NCBI GenBank assembly: GCA_027577415.1
Contig: JANBQS010000782.1
Location: 1-12,069, forward strand
Origin: Coemansia sp. RSA 922
Taxonomy: Eukaryota; Kickxellomycota; Kickxellomycetes; Kickxellales; Kickxellaceae
DNA length: 12,069 bases
Reading direction: 5' to 3'
Shown here: piece after piece, positions 6,273 to 12,069 of the stretch
Layout: the number at the start of each line of letters is the position of its first letter
How positions within the stretch are numbered: the stretch's first letter is position 1
Position numbers and translations under genes: made by a program
The notes under the pieces: generated by a model
The model's database searches: none
The model's input: only the letters and a program-made list of their open reading frames with translations
Told to the model about the DNA's origin: nothing

Positions 6273-7439
6273 CTACGACATGTGATATCTGACTGCCTCC
6301 TTGAGCTTGATTAGTGTGTATAACAACGTATTGACGGGTGTAGGTACTCCGTGCTGCTGACCTAGGCGCACCAAGTAGCCATTGATCCACTCTGCTTCGG
6401 TTTGCCTGCCTGCGTCGATGTCCTGGAGCATTGATGAGCGGTTGCGAGCAGAGGAATATGCAATGTGCGAGACATACTCTTCAATCGCTTGCGTCGTCAG
6501 CTCACAGTGCAAGTGAGGATGAGCTCGCGCATACACAGCAGCAATCTCGGCACATGCTGACGATAGATAGCTCCGCATTGAATCATAGTATCCCGCGTCG
6601 GCGCATTGCTGGGTACCATTTAGTGGCGGCGGAACAATGTACCCGTTGCGACAACCAGTCAGCGCGGTCACTGGGCTGATGACTGCGTTTGCCGCGAGCT
6701 TGAGCAATAGCTGCAAGTGCAAGTCGGACCAGTTGATGATCGTCGCCCCCAATGGCAGAGAGCTCAGCGCCTTTAGCATGTCCAGCGTGGATGGCGGCAA
6801 CGGCGGTGGGGGATTCAAGAGCGAAGGTCGCACGGCAAACTGGCAGCTCACTTTAGCAGTGTGATGTGTCGTGAATTCGTCTTCAGACACACGAAGACAT
6901 CCGTTTGCGTTCGTTCCAATAATAAATGTCGGTATCTCGCTGATAAGCTCTCGCTGGTGTTGCTGTGGCGATGGATAAAGCTCTCGCTGAATCGCCTCGT
7001 ATGTACCCATGCCGTTTTGCAAGAGCACAACAGTTGACTTTGAGTTGAGACTGCCTCGCACCGACCAGTATGCCTGCAATGCATCGTGCGCTTTGGTCGT
7101 AATGACTAGTTTGTCAATGTGCGATTGCTGGTCCTTGTCATTATGCAAGGATGCTGTTGACATGGCTTGTATATCCTCGGCTAGCCACGGAACCATGTCG
7201 TTGCCGCTGCTGCTGCTGTCCACGCGTAGCAGTTTCCTGGAGGGTTGCGAGCGTGCCCAATCGTCGACAACGCTGATGCGCCCGCCACTACGGGAAAAGC
7301 GCTCAGCCGAGGCTTGTGACCGGAGCAATAGCGTGATTGGGTGGCCAGATTTCCGAAGATGCGCTGCAAACAGCAGGCCCACGGCACCTGCACCCAGCAC
7401 ATGTATGCGTGACCCAGTGCTTCTGCCCTCGAGCGCCAT
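6273..7439 (-). CDS. PAN5: 2-dehydropantoate 2-reductase (ketopantoate reductase)
   Basis: 388 aa. It catalyses NADPH-dependent reduction of ketopantoate to pantoate, the pantothenate/CoA precursor. ATG 7439 is chosen because the nucleotide-binding strand follows directly (RIHVLGAGAVG, with GAGAVG at 16-21); in-frame codons further upstream have no ATG and cross a splice acceptor. Family marks: LVITTKAHDA with Lys116, VVLLQNGMG 138-145, KLAANAVISPVTAL 247-260 with the probable catalytic Lys247 and Asn251, then SSMLQDIDAGRQTEAEWINGY 335-355, the substrate-domain signature, and TPVNTLLYTLIK near the end. The order of N-terminal Rossmann domain then helical C-terminal domain is complete. Two low-complexity inserts are visible: a Ser-rich loop (74-80) and a Pro run (209-217). 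It is divergent from the sulfite oxidase gene. Paralogs of this fold exist in fungi, so the exact substrate is inferred from motifs. Confidence 0.9.
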   Translation of the reverse strand: MALEGRSTGSRIHVLGAGAVGLLFAAHLRKSGHPITLLLRSQASAERFSRSGGRISVVDDWARSQPSRKLLRVDSSSSGNDMVPWLAEDIQAMSTASLHNDKDQQSHIDKLVITTKAHDALQAYWSVRGSLNSKSTVVLLQNGMGTYEAIQRELYPSPQQHQRELISEIPTFIIGTNANGCLRVSEDEFTTHHTAKVSCQFAVRPSLLNPPPPLPPSTLDMLKALSSLPLGATIINWSDLHLQLLLKLAANAVISPVTALTGCRNGYIVPPPLNGTQQCADAGYYDSMRSYLSSACAEIAAVYARAHPHLHCELTTQAIEEYVSHIAYSSARNRSSMLQDIDAGRQTEAEWINGYLVRLGQQHGVPTPVNTLLYTLIKLKEAVRYHMS

Positions 7440-7464
7440 TGAAACCCCCGAAAAGTATAGACGA

Positions 7465-7606
7465 CTACAAGCCAGAAAGCACAGCAAAACTAGTCAGTTT
7501 TTGACATTGGTTCTAATGCGCCAAAGGCGAGAAAAAAAGAGGCAGTGGAGCCGCCGATAACAATGCCAACGACATACCTTGACATCCTTGTCTTTATAGG
7601 ACTTAC
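7465..7606 (-). other. Probable 5'-UTR intron of ketopantoate reductase gene
   Basis: On the minus strand, a perfect GTAAGT donor begins at 7606 and a CTTGTAG acceptor ends at 7465, 25 nt before the start codon's first base. Length is 142 nt. A CTGAC branch-like element lies about 30-40 nt before the acceptor. The upstream minus-strand sequence back to the TATA element has no ATG, so this would be a leader intron, not a coding one. Confidence 0.5.
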
Positions 7607-7701
7607 CAAGACTTGGCGCTGGACCTTTACAATTATCAAAGCAAAGAGAAATAGTACAGATAGAGTACAAGAGAAAAAGTTGTGAATGAAAATATAAAAT
7701 A

Positions 7702-7712
7702 ATATATATATA
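7702..7712 (-). promoter_or_regulatory. TATA element of ketopantoate reductase gene
   Basis: An alternating TA run sits on the minus strand about 96 nt upstream of the proposed leader donor, followed by a pyrimidine-rich leader. Its position agrees with a core promoter for the minus-strand gene. Confidence 0.45.
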
Positions 7713-7793
7713 ATACAAATGAAGGTGCTACGGAAGCAAAAGAGAAGAATCCTCGCCGAATTAGGCTTTTCCTGGATTTACCAAAACTGCATC

Positions 7794-7801
7794 TGACGTC
7801 A
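7794..7801. promoter_or_regulatory. CRE/ATF-type TGACGTCA palindrome
   Basis: Perfect 8-bp TGACGTCA in the divergent spacer between the ketopantoate reductase and sulfite oxidase genes, 261 bp before the sulfite oxidase ATG. bZIP factors of the ATF/CREB class bind this sequence in fungi. Because it is palindromic, it could serve either gene. Confidence 0.5.
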
Positions 7802-7893
7802 CAGCACTAAAATTGTCAGTATTGATCTGTCAAGTCTCAGAGATCACGGACAGAGTGGAACTCCACCCTTGCAGAGGTGGGAAAATTTTGAAT

Positions 7894-7950
7894 AGGGGTG
7901 AGGGGCTCAAGGTGCCCCTGAAATCGTATCATACGAGCCAGAAAGAGGGG
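7894..7950. promoter_or_regulatory. Cluster of four STRE-type AGGGG boxes
   Basis: AGGGG at 7894-7898, 7901-7905 and 7946-7950, and CCCCT (same box, other strand) at 7915-7919. The second and third form a perfect 6-bp inverted repeat, AGGGGC...GCCCCT. In yeasts AGGGG is the stress response element bound by Msn2/4-type zinc fingers. Four in 57 bp is well above the roughly 0.1 expected by chance. They are 112-168 bp upstream of the sulfite oxidase ATG. Confidence 0.55.
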
Positions 7951-7971
7951 TAGACAACAGAGCCAGAAAGA
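7935..7971. repeat. 12-bp direct repeat in sulfite oxidase promoter
   Basis: GAGCCAGAAAGA occurs at 7935-7946 and again at 7960-7971, 25 bp apart start to start; the first copy overlaps the fourth AGGGG box by one base. Could be paired binding sites or a small tandem duplication. Confidence 0.6.
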
Positions 7972-8061
7972 AAAGCTTCTCCTCACTATCGCATAAAAGA
8001 CCTCGCCAAAAAAAACATCTTCCTTTCTCTTTACTTTGCTACTTTTTTTATTATTAATACC

Positions 8062-9321
8062 ATGGCATCATCATCGACGTTACAAGCAAGCAAGGACAGC
8101 AGCAGCAGTGCGGCTAATGCATACGCGGACGAGCCGTGGAGCGACCGCACACTTTCAAACTACATTGTCCGTGCTGAGCACCCATTCAACGCCGAGGTTC
8201 GACTCGACAAGCTAGTTGAGGACTTTGTCACGCCTACCGACAAGCACTTTCGGCGCAACCATGGGCCAATTCCCAACATTGATGGCGCCGAGTGGTCCAT
8301 GTCTGTCGAGATCGGCTGCAGAGCGGCGCCAGCAAAGTCGTGTACCAAAACCATCCGCCTGGAGGATCTAGTCAGCCTCCGCCAATTTGAGGTGGTCGCC
8401 GTCCTCGAGTGCGCTGGCAACCGGCGCGACGGTCTAAAGGCGATAAAGCCTGTCAATGGCGTCATATGGGGACCTGGTACGGCATCCAACTCGCGATGGG
8501 GCGGGTGCCGGCTGCGCGATGTGCTGGTCGCAGCGGGAGTTCCTGCTAACCTCTGCGATCCCTTCTACGAGACGCCACGTCATGTAGAGTTTGCGGCGTA
8601 TGGTGAGGCTTCTGACGACGTGCACTATGCCTCGTCGATCTCGCTTGAGTGGGTGATGAACCCGCTAAACATGGTGCTGGTGGCCACCGAGATGAACGGC
8701 AAGCCGCTGTGCCGAGATCACGGATACCCCGCTCGCATTGTAGCGCCTGGGCTTATTGGAGCGCGGTGGGTCAAGTGGCTCAAGTACATTCGCGTGCAGG
8801 ACAAGGAGTCGGACAACTTTTACCAAAAGCGAGACTACAAGATCTTGCCGCCGATGGCCAACGGTGGCAACTGCGAAGAGTTTTGGCCCCAGTTCCCGGC
8901 GCTGATGGAGCTCAATATCCAGGGCGTTATCTGCCGACCCACCGCCGACGAACGCCTGTGCGTCGACAAGCCGTACTTGGTCCGAGGCTATGCGCTCTCG
9001 GGTGGCGGGAGAGCAGTCGATCGCGTCGAGATATCGCTGGACGATGGCAACACCTGGGATCTAGCCAGCCTATACACGATGCACTCCAAGGGCAAGGAGA
9101 GCAGTAATGAGCGGGACTGGGCTGAAAAGCAATGGTCGTGGGTCCTGTGGTCGTACCGCATCGACAGTGTGCCGCCAAACTGCAACATTGCCTGTCGCGC
9201 CTGGGACTCTGGAGGCAACAAGCAGCCCAGCGCCGCTGTTTGGAACTACCGGGGAGTTATGAACAATGCCGTGTTCCGTGTCCAGCCACAGACCACTAGC
9301 TCAGTCTACAGCCGGTTGTAG
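8062..9321 (+). CDS. SUOX: Sulfite oxidase, heme-free, with PTS1-like C-terminus
   Basis: 419 aa. A molybdopterin enzyme that oxidises sulfite to sulfate. Residues about 35-245 form the molybdopterin-binding domain: FRRNHGPIPNID 63-74, ECAGNRRDG 116-124 with the Mo-ligating Cys117, RWGGCRLRDVL 145-155, and DHGYPARIVAPGLIGARWVKWL 219-240. Residues about 250-400 form the Mo-cofactor dimerisation domain (FYQKRDYKILPP, VRGYALSGGGRAVDRVEISLDDGNTW, WNYRGVMNNA). There is no cytochrome b5 domain, unlike the animal enzyme, and no FAD/heme modules, which rules out a normal nitrate reductase. The last three residues are SRL, a recognised variant of the PTS1 peroxisomal signal, and the N-terminus is Ser-rich with no clear mitochondrial presequence. 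Plant sulfite oxidase is likewise heme-free and peroxisomal. ATG 8062 has a fair context (ACCATGG) after a T-rich leader. The promoter has STRE and CRE-type boxes. Confidence 0.93.
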   Translation: MASSSTLQASKDSSSSAANAYADEPWSDRTLSNYIVRAEHPFNAEVRLDKLVEDFVTPTDKHFRRNHGPIPNIDGAEWSMSVEIGCRAAPAKSCTKTIRLEDLVSLRQFEVVAVLECAGNRRDGLKAIKPVNGVIWGPGTASNSRWGGCRLRDVLVAAGVPANLCDPFYETPRHVEFAAYGEASDDVHYASSISLEWVMNPLNMVLVATEMNGKPLCRDHGYPARIVAPGLIGARWVKWLKYIRVQDKESDNFYQKRDYKILPPMANGGNCEEFWPQFPALMELNIQGVICRPTADERLCVDKPYLVRGYALSGGGRAVDRVEISLDDGNTWDLASLYTMHSKGKESSNERDWAEKQWSWVLWSYRIDSVPPNCNIACRAWDSGGNKQPSAAVWNYRGVMNNAVFRVQPQTTSSVYSRL

Positions 9322-9351
9322 GCGTGATTGATTGGCGCTTTGAGCCCTGTG

Positions 9352-9358
9352 TGACTCA
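9352..9358 (+). promoter_or_regulatory. Gcn4/CPC1-type TGACTCA box before HOM2
   Basis: Perfect TGACTCA, 102 bp before the HOM2 start codon, in a 138-bp spacer. Gcn4/CpcA bZIP factors bind it during general amino-acid control, and HOM2 belongs to an amino-acid pathway. A 7-mer would occur in so short a spacer by chance about 2% of the time. Confidence 0.6.
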
Positions 9359-9380
9359 GCAAAAGCTTGTGCGATCGCTA

Positions 9381-9427
9381 TCTCTCCTTTGTTCCTTACC
9401 TTTTTTTCTTTTTCTTTTTTCTTCTCT
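9381..9427 (+). promoter_or_regulatory. Pyrimidine tract near HOM2 transcription start
   Basis: A nearly pure C/T stretch ends 32 bp before the HOM2 ATG. Similar tracts precede the arrestin, sulfite oxidase, PAN5 and UBA4 starts. Such tracts are common just upstream of fungal transcription starts. Confidence 0.45.
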
Positions 9428-9459
9428 AATATCTACTAATTGCACCTTGTTCTGATACC

Positions 9460-10545
9460 ATGTCTTCGCCCTCTGACCGCGTCCTCAACGCCGGCGTGCT
9501 TGGCGCCACAGGCACCGTCGGCCAGCGTTTTATCGTGCTGCTGTCTCAAAACCCCATGTTCCGCATCCACTCGCTCGGGGCCTCTGAGAGATCCTCTGGC
9601 AAGCCCTACAGCAGCGCAACCAAGTGGAAGATGAGCGAACTGATGCCAGCTGAGGCCAGGAACGTTGTCGTCAAGGCCTGCGACCCAGCTCTGTTTGCCG
9701 GATGCGACGTTATATTCTCTGGCCTCGATGCCAGCGTGGCTGGAGATATCGAAAAGGCCTTCTTCGAGGCCAACTTTGCGGTGTTCTCCAATGCAAAGAA
9801 CTATCGCATGGCGCCCAACGTGCCACTCTGCGTGCCCGTTGTCAATACCGACCACTATGCGCTTATCGCTGGGCAGCGAGCCGAGATGGGGCTGACGAAG
9901 GGATTCATCGTTACAAACTCCAACTGCTCGACATCGGGTCTTGTCGTGCCACTGAAGGCCTTGCAAGACAAGTTTGGCCCGCTAAAGCGCGTGGTTGTCA
10001 CTACACTGCAGGCAATCTCTGGCGCCGGATATCCTGGAGTGGCATCGCTGGATATTCTTGACAACATTGTGCCATTGATATCTGGCGAAGAGCCAAAGAT
10101 CGAGGAGGAGGTGCTAAAGATCCTGGGCGGCATCAACGCCGACGCCTCTGCCTGTGCGCCACTGTCCGATCTCCGAGTGTCGGCCACATGCAATCGCGTG
10201 CCAGTTGTGGACGGCCACACCGAGTGCGCCAACGTCGAGTTTGCCGGCCCGCCGCCTACCATCGACGAGATCAAGCAGTGCTTGCGAGAGTACACATGCG
10301 AGGCCCAGACCCTCGGCTGCTACTCGGCTCCTGCGCAGGTCATCCACGTCACCGAGGAGGAAGATCGCCCTCAGCCGCGCCTGGACCGGAATGCTGGCGA
10401 GGGCATGTCCGTTACCGTTGGCCGCATCCGCCCCTGCCCCGTGTTCCACGTAAAGTTCACGCTGCTCGTTCACAACACGGTTCTGGGTGCTGCTGGCGCC
10501 AGCATCCTAAATGCCGAGTATGCCGCCAAGAAGGGCCTGATCTAG
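9460..10545 (+). CDS. HOM2: Aspartate-semialdehyde dehydrogenase
   Basis: 361 aa. It catalyses NADPH-dependent reductive dephosphorylation of beta-aspartyl phosphate to aspartate semialdehyde (EC 1.2.1.11), the second step towards homoserine, threonine and methionine; the enzyme is cytosolic in fungi. NADP-binding GATGTVGQRF is at 15-24. The catalytic Cys156 lies in TNSNCSTSGLVVPL. The substrate-binding and catalytic segments QAISGAGYPG 184-193 and NRVPVVDGHTE 245-255 (acid-base His253) are intact, and RLDRNAGEGMSVTVGRIRPC 307-326 and HNTVLGAAGASILNAE 338-353 close the domain. Length matches fungal enzymes, and no intron is needed. It follows the sulfite oxidase gene in the same direction with 138 bp between, and converges with UBA4. 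Confidence 0.97.
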   Translation: MSSPSDRVLNAGVLGATGTVGQRFIVLLSQNPMFRIHSLGASERSSGKPYSSATKWKMSELMPAEARNVVVKACDPALFAGCDVIFSGLDASVAGDIEKAFFEANFAVFSNAKNYRMAPNVPLCVPVVNTDHYALIAGQRAEMGLTKGFIVTNSNCSTSGLVVPLKALQDKFGPLKRVVVTTLQAISGAGYPGVASLDILDNIVPLISGEEPKIEEEVLKILGGINADASACAPLSDLRVSATCNRVPVVDGHTECANVEFAGPPPTIDEIKQCLREYTCEAQTLGCYSAPAQVIHVTEEEDRPQPRLDRNAGEGMSVTVGRIRPCPVFHVKFTLLVHNTVLGAAGASILNAEYAAKKGLI

Positions 10546-10575
10546 ATAAAAAAATTTTAATAAGATATCTCACTG
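10546..10575. other. 30-bp convergent gap with AT-rich 3'-end signals
   Basis: Only 30 bp lie between the HOM2 stop (plus) and the UBA4 stop (minus). The gap is an A/T-rich near-palindromic block with AAAATTTTAA. Both 3' UTRs must therefore run into the opposite gene, giving overlapping antisense transcripts unless cleavage is unusually early. Confidence 0.6.
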
Positions 10576-11901
10576 CTAATAGGCAGGAAAGTTGTTGTCT
10601 ACTTCGTGCTGCCATCCAACTAGGCCCTTGGCAATGTCATAGCACTGCTCGTAGCCAAGCTTGTTGCGAATGTACACCACCGCCAGTTGGGACAGGTTGC
10701 CACGCCGGCACACAGTATACACGGGCGCACCGTCGAGATTGCGGATGGCCTGCTCCAGCTCGTCACGACGCTGGTCAAACTGGTCGATGGGGATGTTAAG
10801 CGAGTTGGGGAGACTGCAAATGTCAAACTGCACCTCGTCACGCACGTCTAGCAGCAAGTGCTTGGCCATTGCGTCGCTCACTACTCGATTGTACTCTGCG
10901 CACGTTACACGCTGGCTCGGGTCGTCCAAGATCCTCCAATCTGGCGCATTGTCGTTGGGACCGGATCCGCAGAATGCCGCATAGTCGACCAGCTCCTTGA
11001 CGGTTGGAATGTCACCGCACACTGCGCATGTAGGCTTGCGCGAACGCAGCTTTATCGAGCGAAAGTGCGGCTGACTCTTGTACGAGAATATCAGCAAATT
11101 TGGATCCTCCGCCGCCTTTCTGCCGGTAAGCACTTTGACGACCTCCATGGCTTGCAAGCAGCCTATTACTCCGGGCACGACTCCCAGCACACCAGTCTCC
11201 GAGCAGCTCGCCATGGCGTCGACTGGCGGCGGTGTTGGGAATAGGCAGCGGTAGCAAGGCCCGCCGTTGTAGTTGTATACAGTTAGCTGGCCATCTAGTC
11301 TGACTGCGCTGCCGGAAACCAGAGGGAGGTCGAGCATTACACACGCGTCGTTGATCAGATACCGGGTGGCGGCGTTGTCCGTGGCATCGACGACCAAGTC
11401 GTACCCGCACATGATCTCTTTGGCATTTGAGCTGTCGAGCAGGACGTCGTGTGCACGCACGCGGCATAGTGGGTTCAGCCGCGACAGGCCCGTACACGCA
11501 GATACCACTTTGGAAACGCCGCAGGCGGCCTCGGTATGGATAATTTGTCTGTGCAGGTTGCTGTGGTCGACTGTGTCGTGATCAACTAGACCGAGTGTGC
11601 CGACGCCCATTGCCACAAGGTAGAGAGCACACGGAGAACCCAGGCCGCCAGTTCCCACTACAAGCACCGAGCTGTCCCGCAGTTGCCGCTGGCCCTTGGT
11701 GCCGATCTCTGGGATCAGCAGCTGGCGGCTGTATCGCCGGATCTCCTCAAGCGAGAGCTTATCCCCAGCTAAAGCCTTAGCTGCTGGAACAGTGTTCTCG
11801 GCTGCTTCTAGCGCGCAAAGTTCAGCCATGATCTCTAGCTCTTCGTTGCGAATGACGCTTAAACGTGTCTTGAGCTCGCGAATACGTTCTCTGCTGTCCA
11901 T
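10576..11901 (-). CDS. UBA4: Uba4/MOCS3: E1-like adenylyltransferase and sulfurtransferase
   Basis: 441 aa. It activates the C-terminal glycine of Urm1 (and, in eukaryotes making molybdenum cofactor, of MOCS2A) by adenylation, then passes sulfur from its rhodanese domain to form a thiocarboxylate, used for tRNA wobble-uridine thiolation and cofactor synthesis. A helical N-terminal segment (1-33) precedes the E1 domain: RYSRQLLIPEIG 56-67, ATP loop GTGGLG 83-88, and DHSNLHRQIIH 112-122. The putative E1 Cys233 lies in SCSETGVLGVVPG. Zn ligands are Cys216/Cys219 and Cys292/Cys295. The rhodanese domain (about 322-441) has DVRDEVQF 352-359 and active Cys398 in VCRRGNLSQ, ending FPAY as is usual for the family. 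ATG 11901 is chosen because it has an A at -3 and starts the family-typical helix; the same frame is open upstream but without ATG. A TATA element lies 117 bp upstream. Confidence 0.97.
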   Translation of the reverse strand: MDSRERIRELKTRLSVIRNEELEIMAELCALEAAENTVPAAKALAGDKLSLEEIRRYSRQLLIPEIGTKGQRQLRDSSVLVVGTGGLGSPCALYLVAMGVGTLGLVDHDTVDHSNLHRQIIHTEAACGVSKVVSACTGLSRLNPLCRVRAHDVLLDSSNAKEIMCGYDLVVDATDNAATRYLINDACVMLDLPLVSGSAVRLDGQLTVYNYNGGPCYRCLFPTPPPVDAMASCSETGVLGVVPGVIGCLQAMEVVKVLTGRKAAEDPNLLIFSYKSQPHFRSIKLRSRKPTCAVCGDIPTVKELVDYAAFCGSGPNDNAPDWRILDDPSQRVTCAEYNRVVSDAMAKHLLLDVRDEVQFDICSLPNSLNIPIDQFDQRRDELEQAIRNLDGAPVYTVCRRGNLSQLAVVYIRNKLGYEQCYDIAKGLVGWQHEVDNNFPAY

Positions 11902-12017
11902 TTTTAGTAAGAAAAAGATAAATGTCAAGAACAATGGAAGAACTTGATGTCGCAAGACCGCTAGTGGGCCTGTGAGCAAACCGTCATAGCGCGCACTAAG
12001 CAATTATGGACTGCGAA

Positions 12018-12025
12018 TATATATA
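12018..12025 (-). promoter_or_regulatory. TATA box of UBA4
   Basis: TATATATA on the minus strand, about 117 bp upstream of the UBA4 start codon and followed (minus strand) by a leader with a short T/C-rich stretch directly before the ATG. Position fits a fungal core promoter. The last 44 bases of the window show nothing else clear. Confidence 0.45.
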
Positions 12026-12069
12026 CAAATACGAGCTTAAAAATAGTTATACAAAGAGTAGAAACAACA

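Noticed and set aside
7440..7487. 16-codon extension of ketopantoate reductase
   Set aside because: Has no ATG and is cut by the proposed splice acceptor; the Rossmann motif already follows ATG 7439 closely.
8062..9321. Nitrate reductase as alternative identity
   Set aside because: The molybdopterin domain is shared, but the cytochrome b5 and FAD/NAD domains are absent and the length fits sulfite oxidase.
11902..12003. 34-codon hydrophobic N-terminal extension of Uba4
   Set aside because: No ATG; Uba4 family proteins start with a helical charged segment, which begins at ATG 11901.
1..12069. CRISPR array, insertion sequence, tRNA or rRNA
   Set aside because: No regular spaced repeats, no terminal inverted repeats with transposase, no GGTTCRANNCC box or rRNA-like block seen.

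Overview
The window looks like ordinary nuclear DNA from a fungus with a compact, intron-poor genome. Genes lie on both strands with short spacers. The one clear coding intron has GTAAG...TAG ends, pyrimidine-rich tracts precede the start codons, and the best-recognised products (Pho85-type CDK, alpha-arrestin with PY motifs, fungal-type Asd dehydrogenase, Uba4) are typical of fungi. GC-rich codon use plus these features would suit an early-diverging lineage such as Kickxellomycotina, but that placement is a guess; nothing here proves a phylum.

Layout, left to right: (1) the 5' part of an unrecognised gene running off the left edge (minus, 1-1069); (2) a divergent 221-bp promoter; (3) a Pho85/CDK5-type kinase gene with a 5-codon first exon and a 101-nt intron (plus, 1291-2393), followed by a perfect 10-bp hairpin in its 3' region; (4) about 0.86 kb with no gene I can support, ending in a CCAAT/TATA promoter; (5) an alpha-arrestin gene (plus, 3256-4506); (6) a small basic protein of unknown function (minus, 4739-5080); (7) about 1.2 kb of AT-richer DNA with splice-like signals but no convincing reading frame (5081-6272); (8) ketopantoate reductase (minus, 6273-7439) with a probable 5'-UTR intron; (9) a divergent promoter with a TGACGTCA site and a cluster of four STRE-type AGGGG boxes; (10) sulfite oxidase (plus, 8062-9321) with a C-terminal SRL peroxisomal signal; (11) aspartate-semialdehyde dehydrogenase (plus, 9460-10545) with a Gcn4-type TGACTCA box in its short promoter; (12) the E1-like/rhodanese protein Uba4/MOCS3 (minus, 10576-11901), convergent with the previous gene with only 30 bp between stop codons.

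Functional reading: the left half carries signalling and trafficking genes (CDK; Rsp5 adaptor). The right half carries metabolic genes: pantothenate/CoA synthesis, sulfite detoxification, the aspartate branch towards Met/Thr, and sulfur transfer for Urm1 and, in many eukaryotes, for molybdenum cofactor synthesis. Sulfite oxidase needs that cofactor, so its closeness to Uba4 is suggestive, although eukaryotic neighbours are often unrelated. I found no mobile element, CRISPR array, tRNA or rRNA, and no evidence of an undescribed multi-gene system. The best leads are the stress-type promoter cluster, the PCTAIRE motif and Gln-rich insertion in the Pho85-like kinase, the probably peroxisomal sulfite oxidase, and the unexplained 5.1-6.3 kb stretch.
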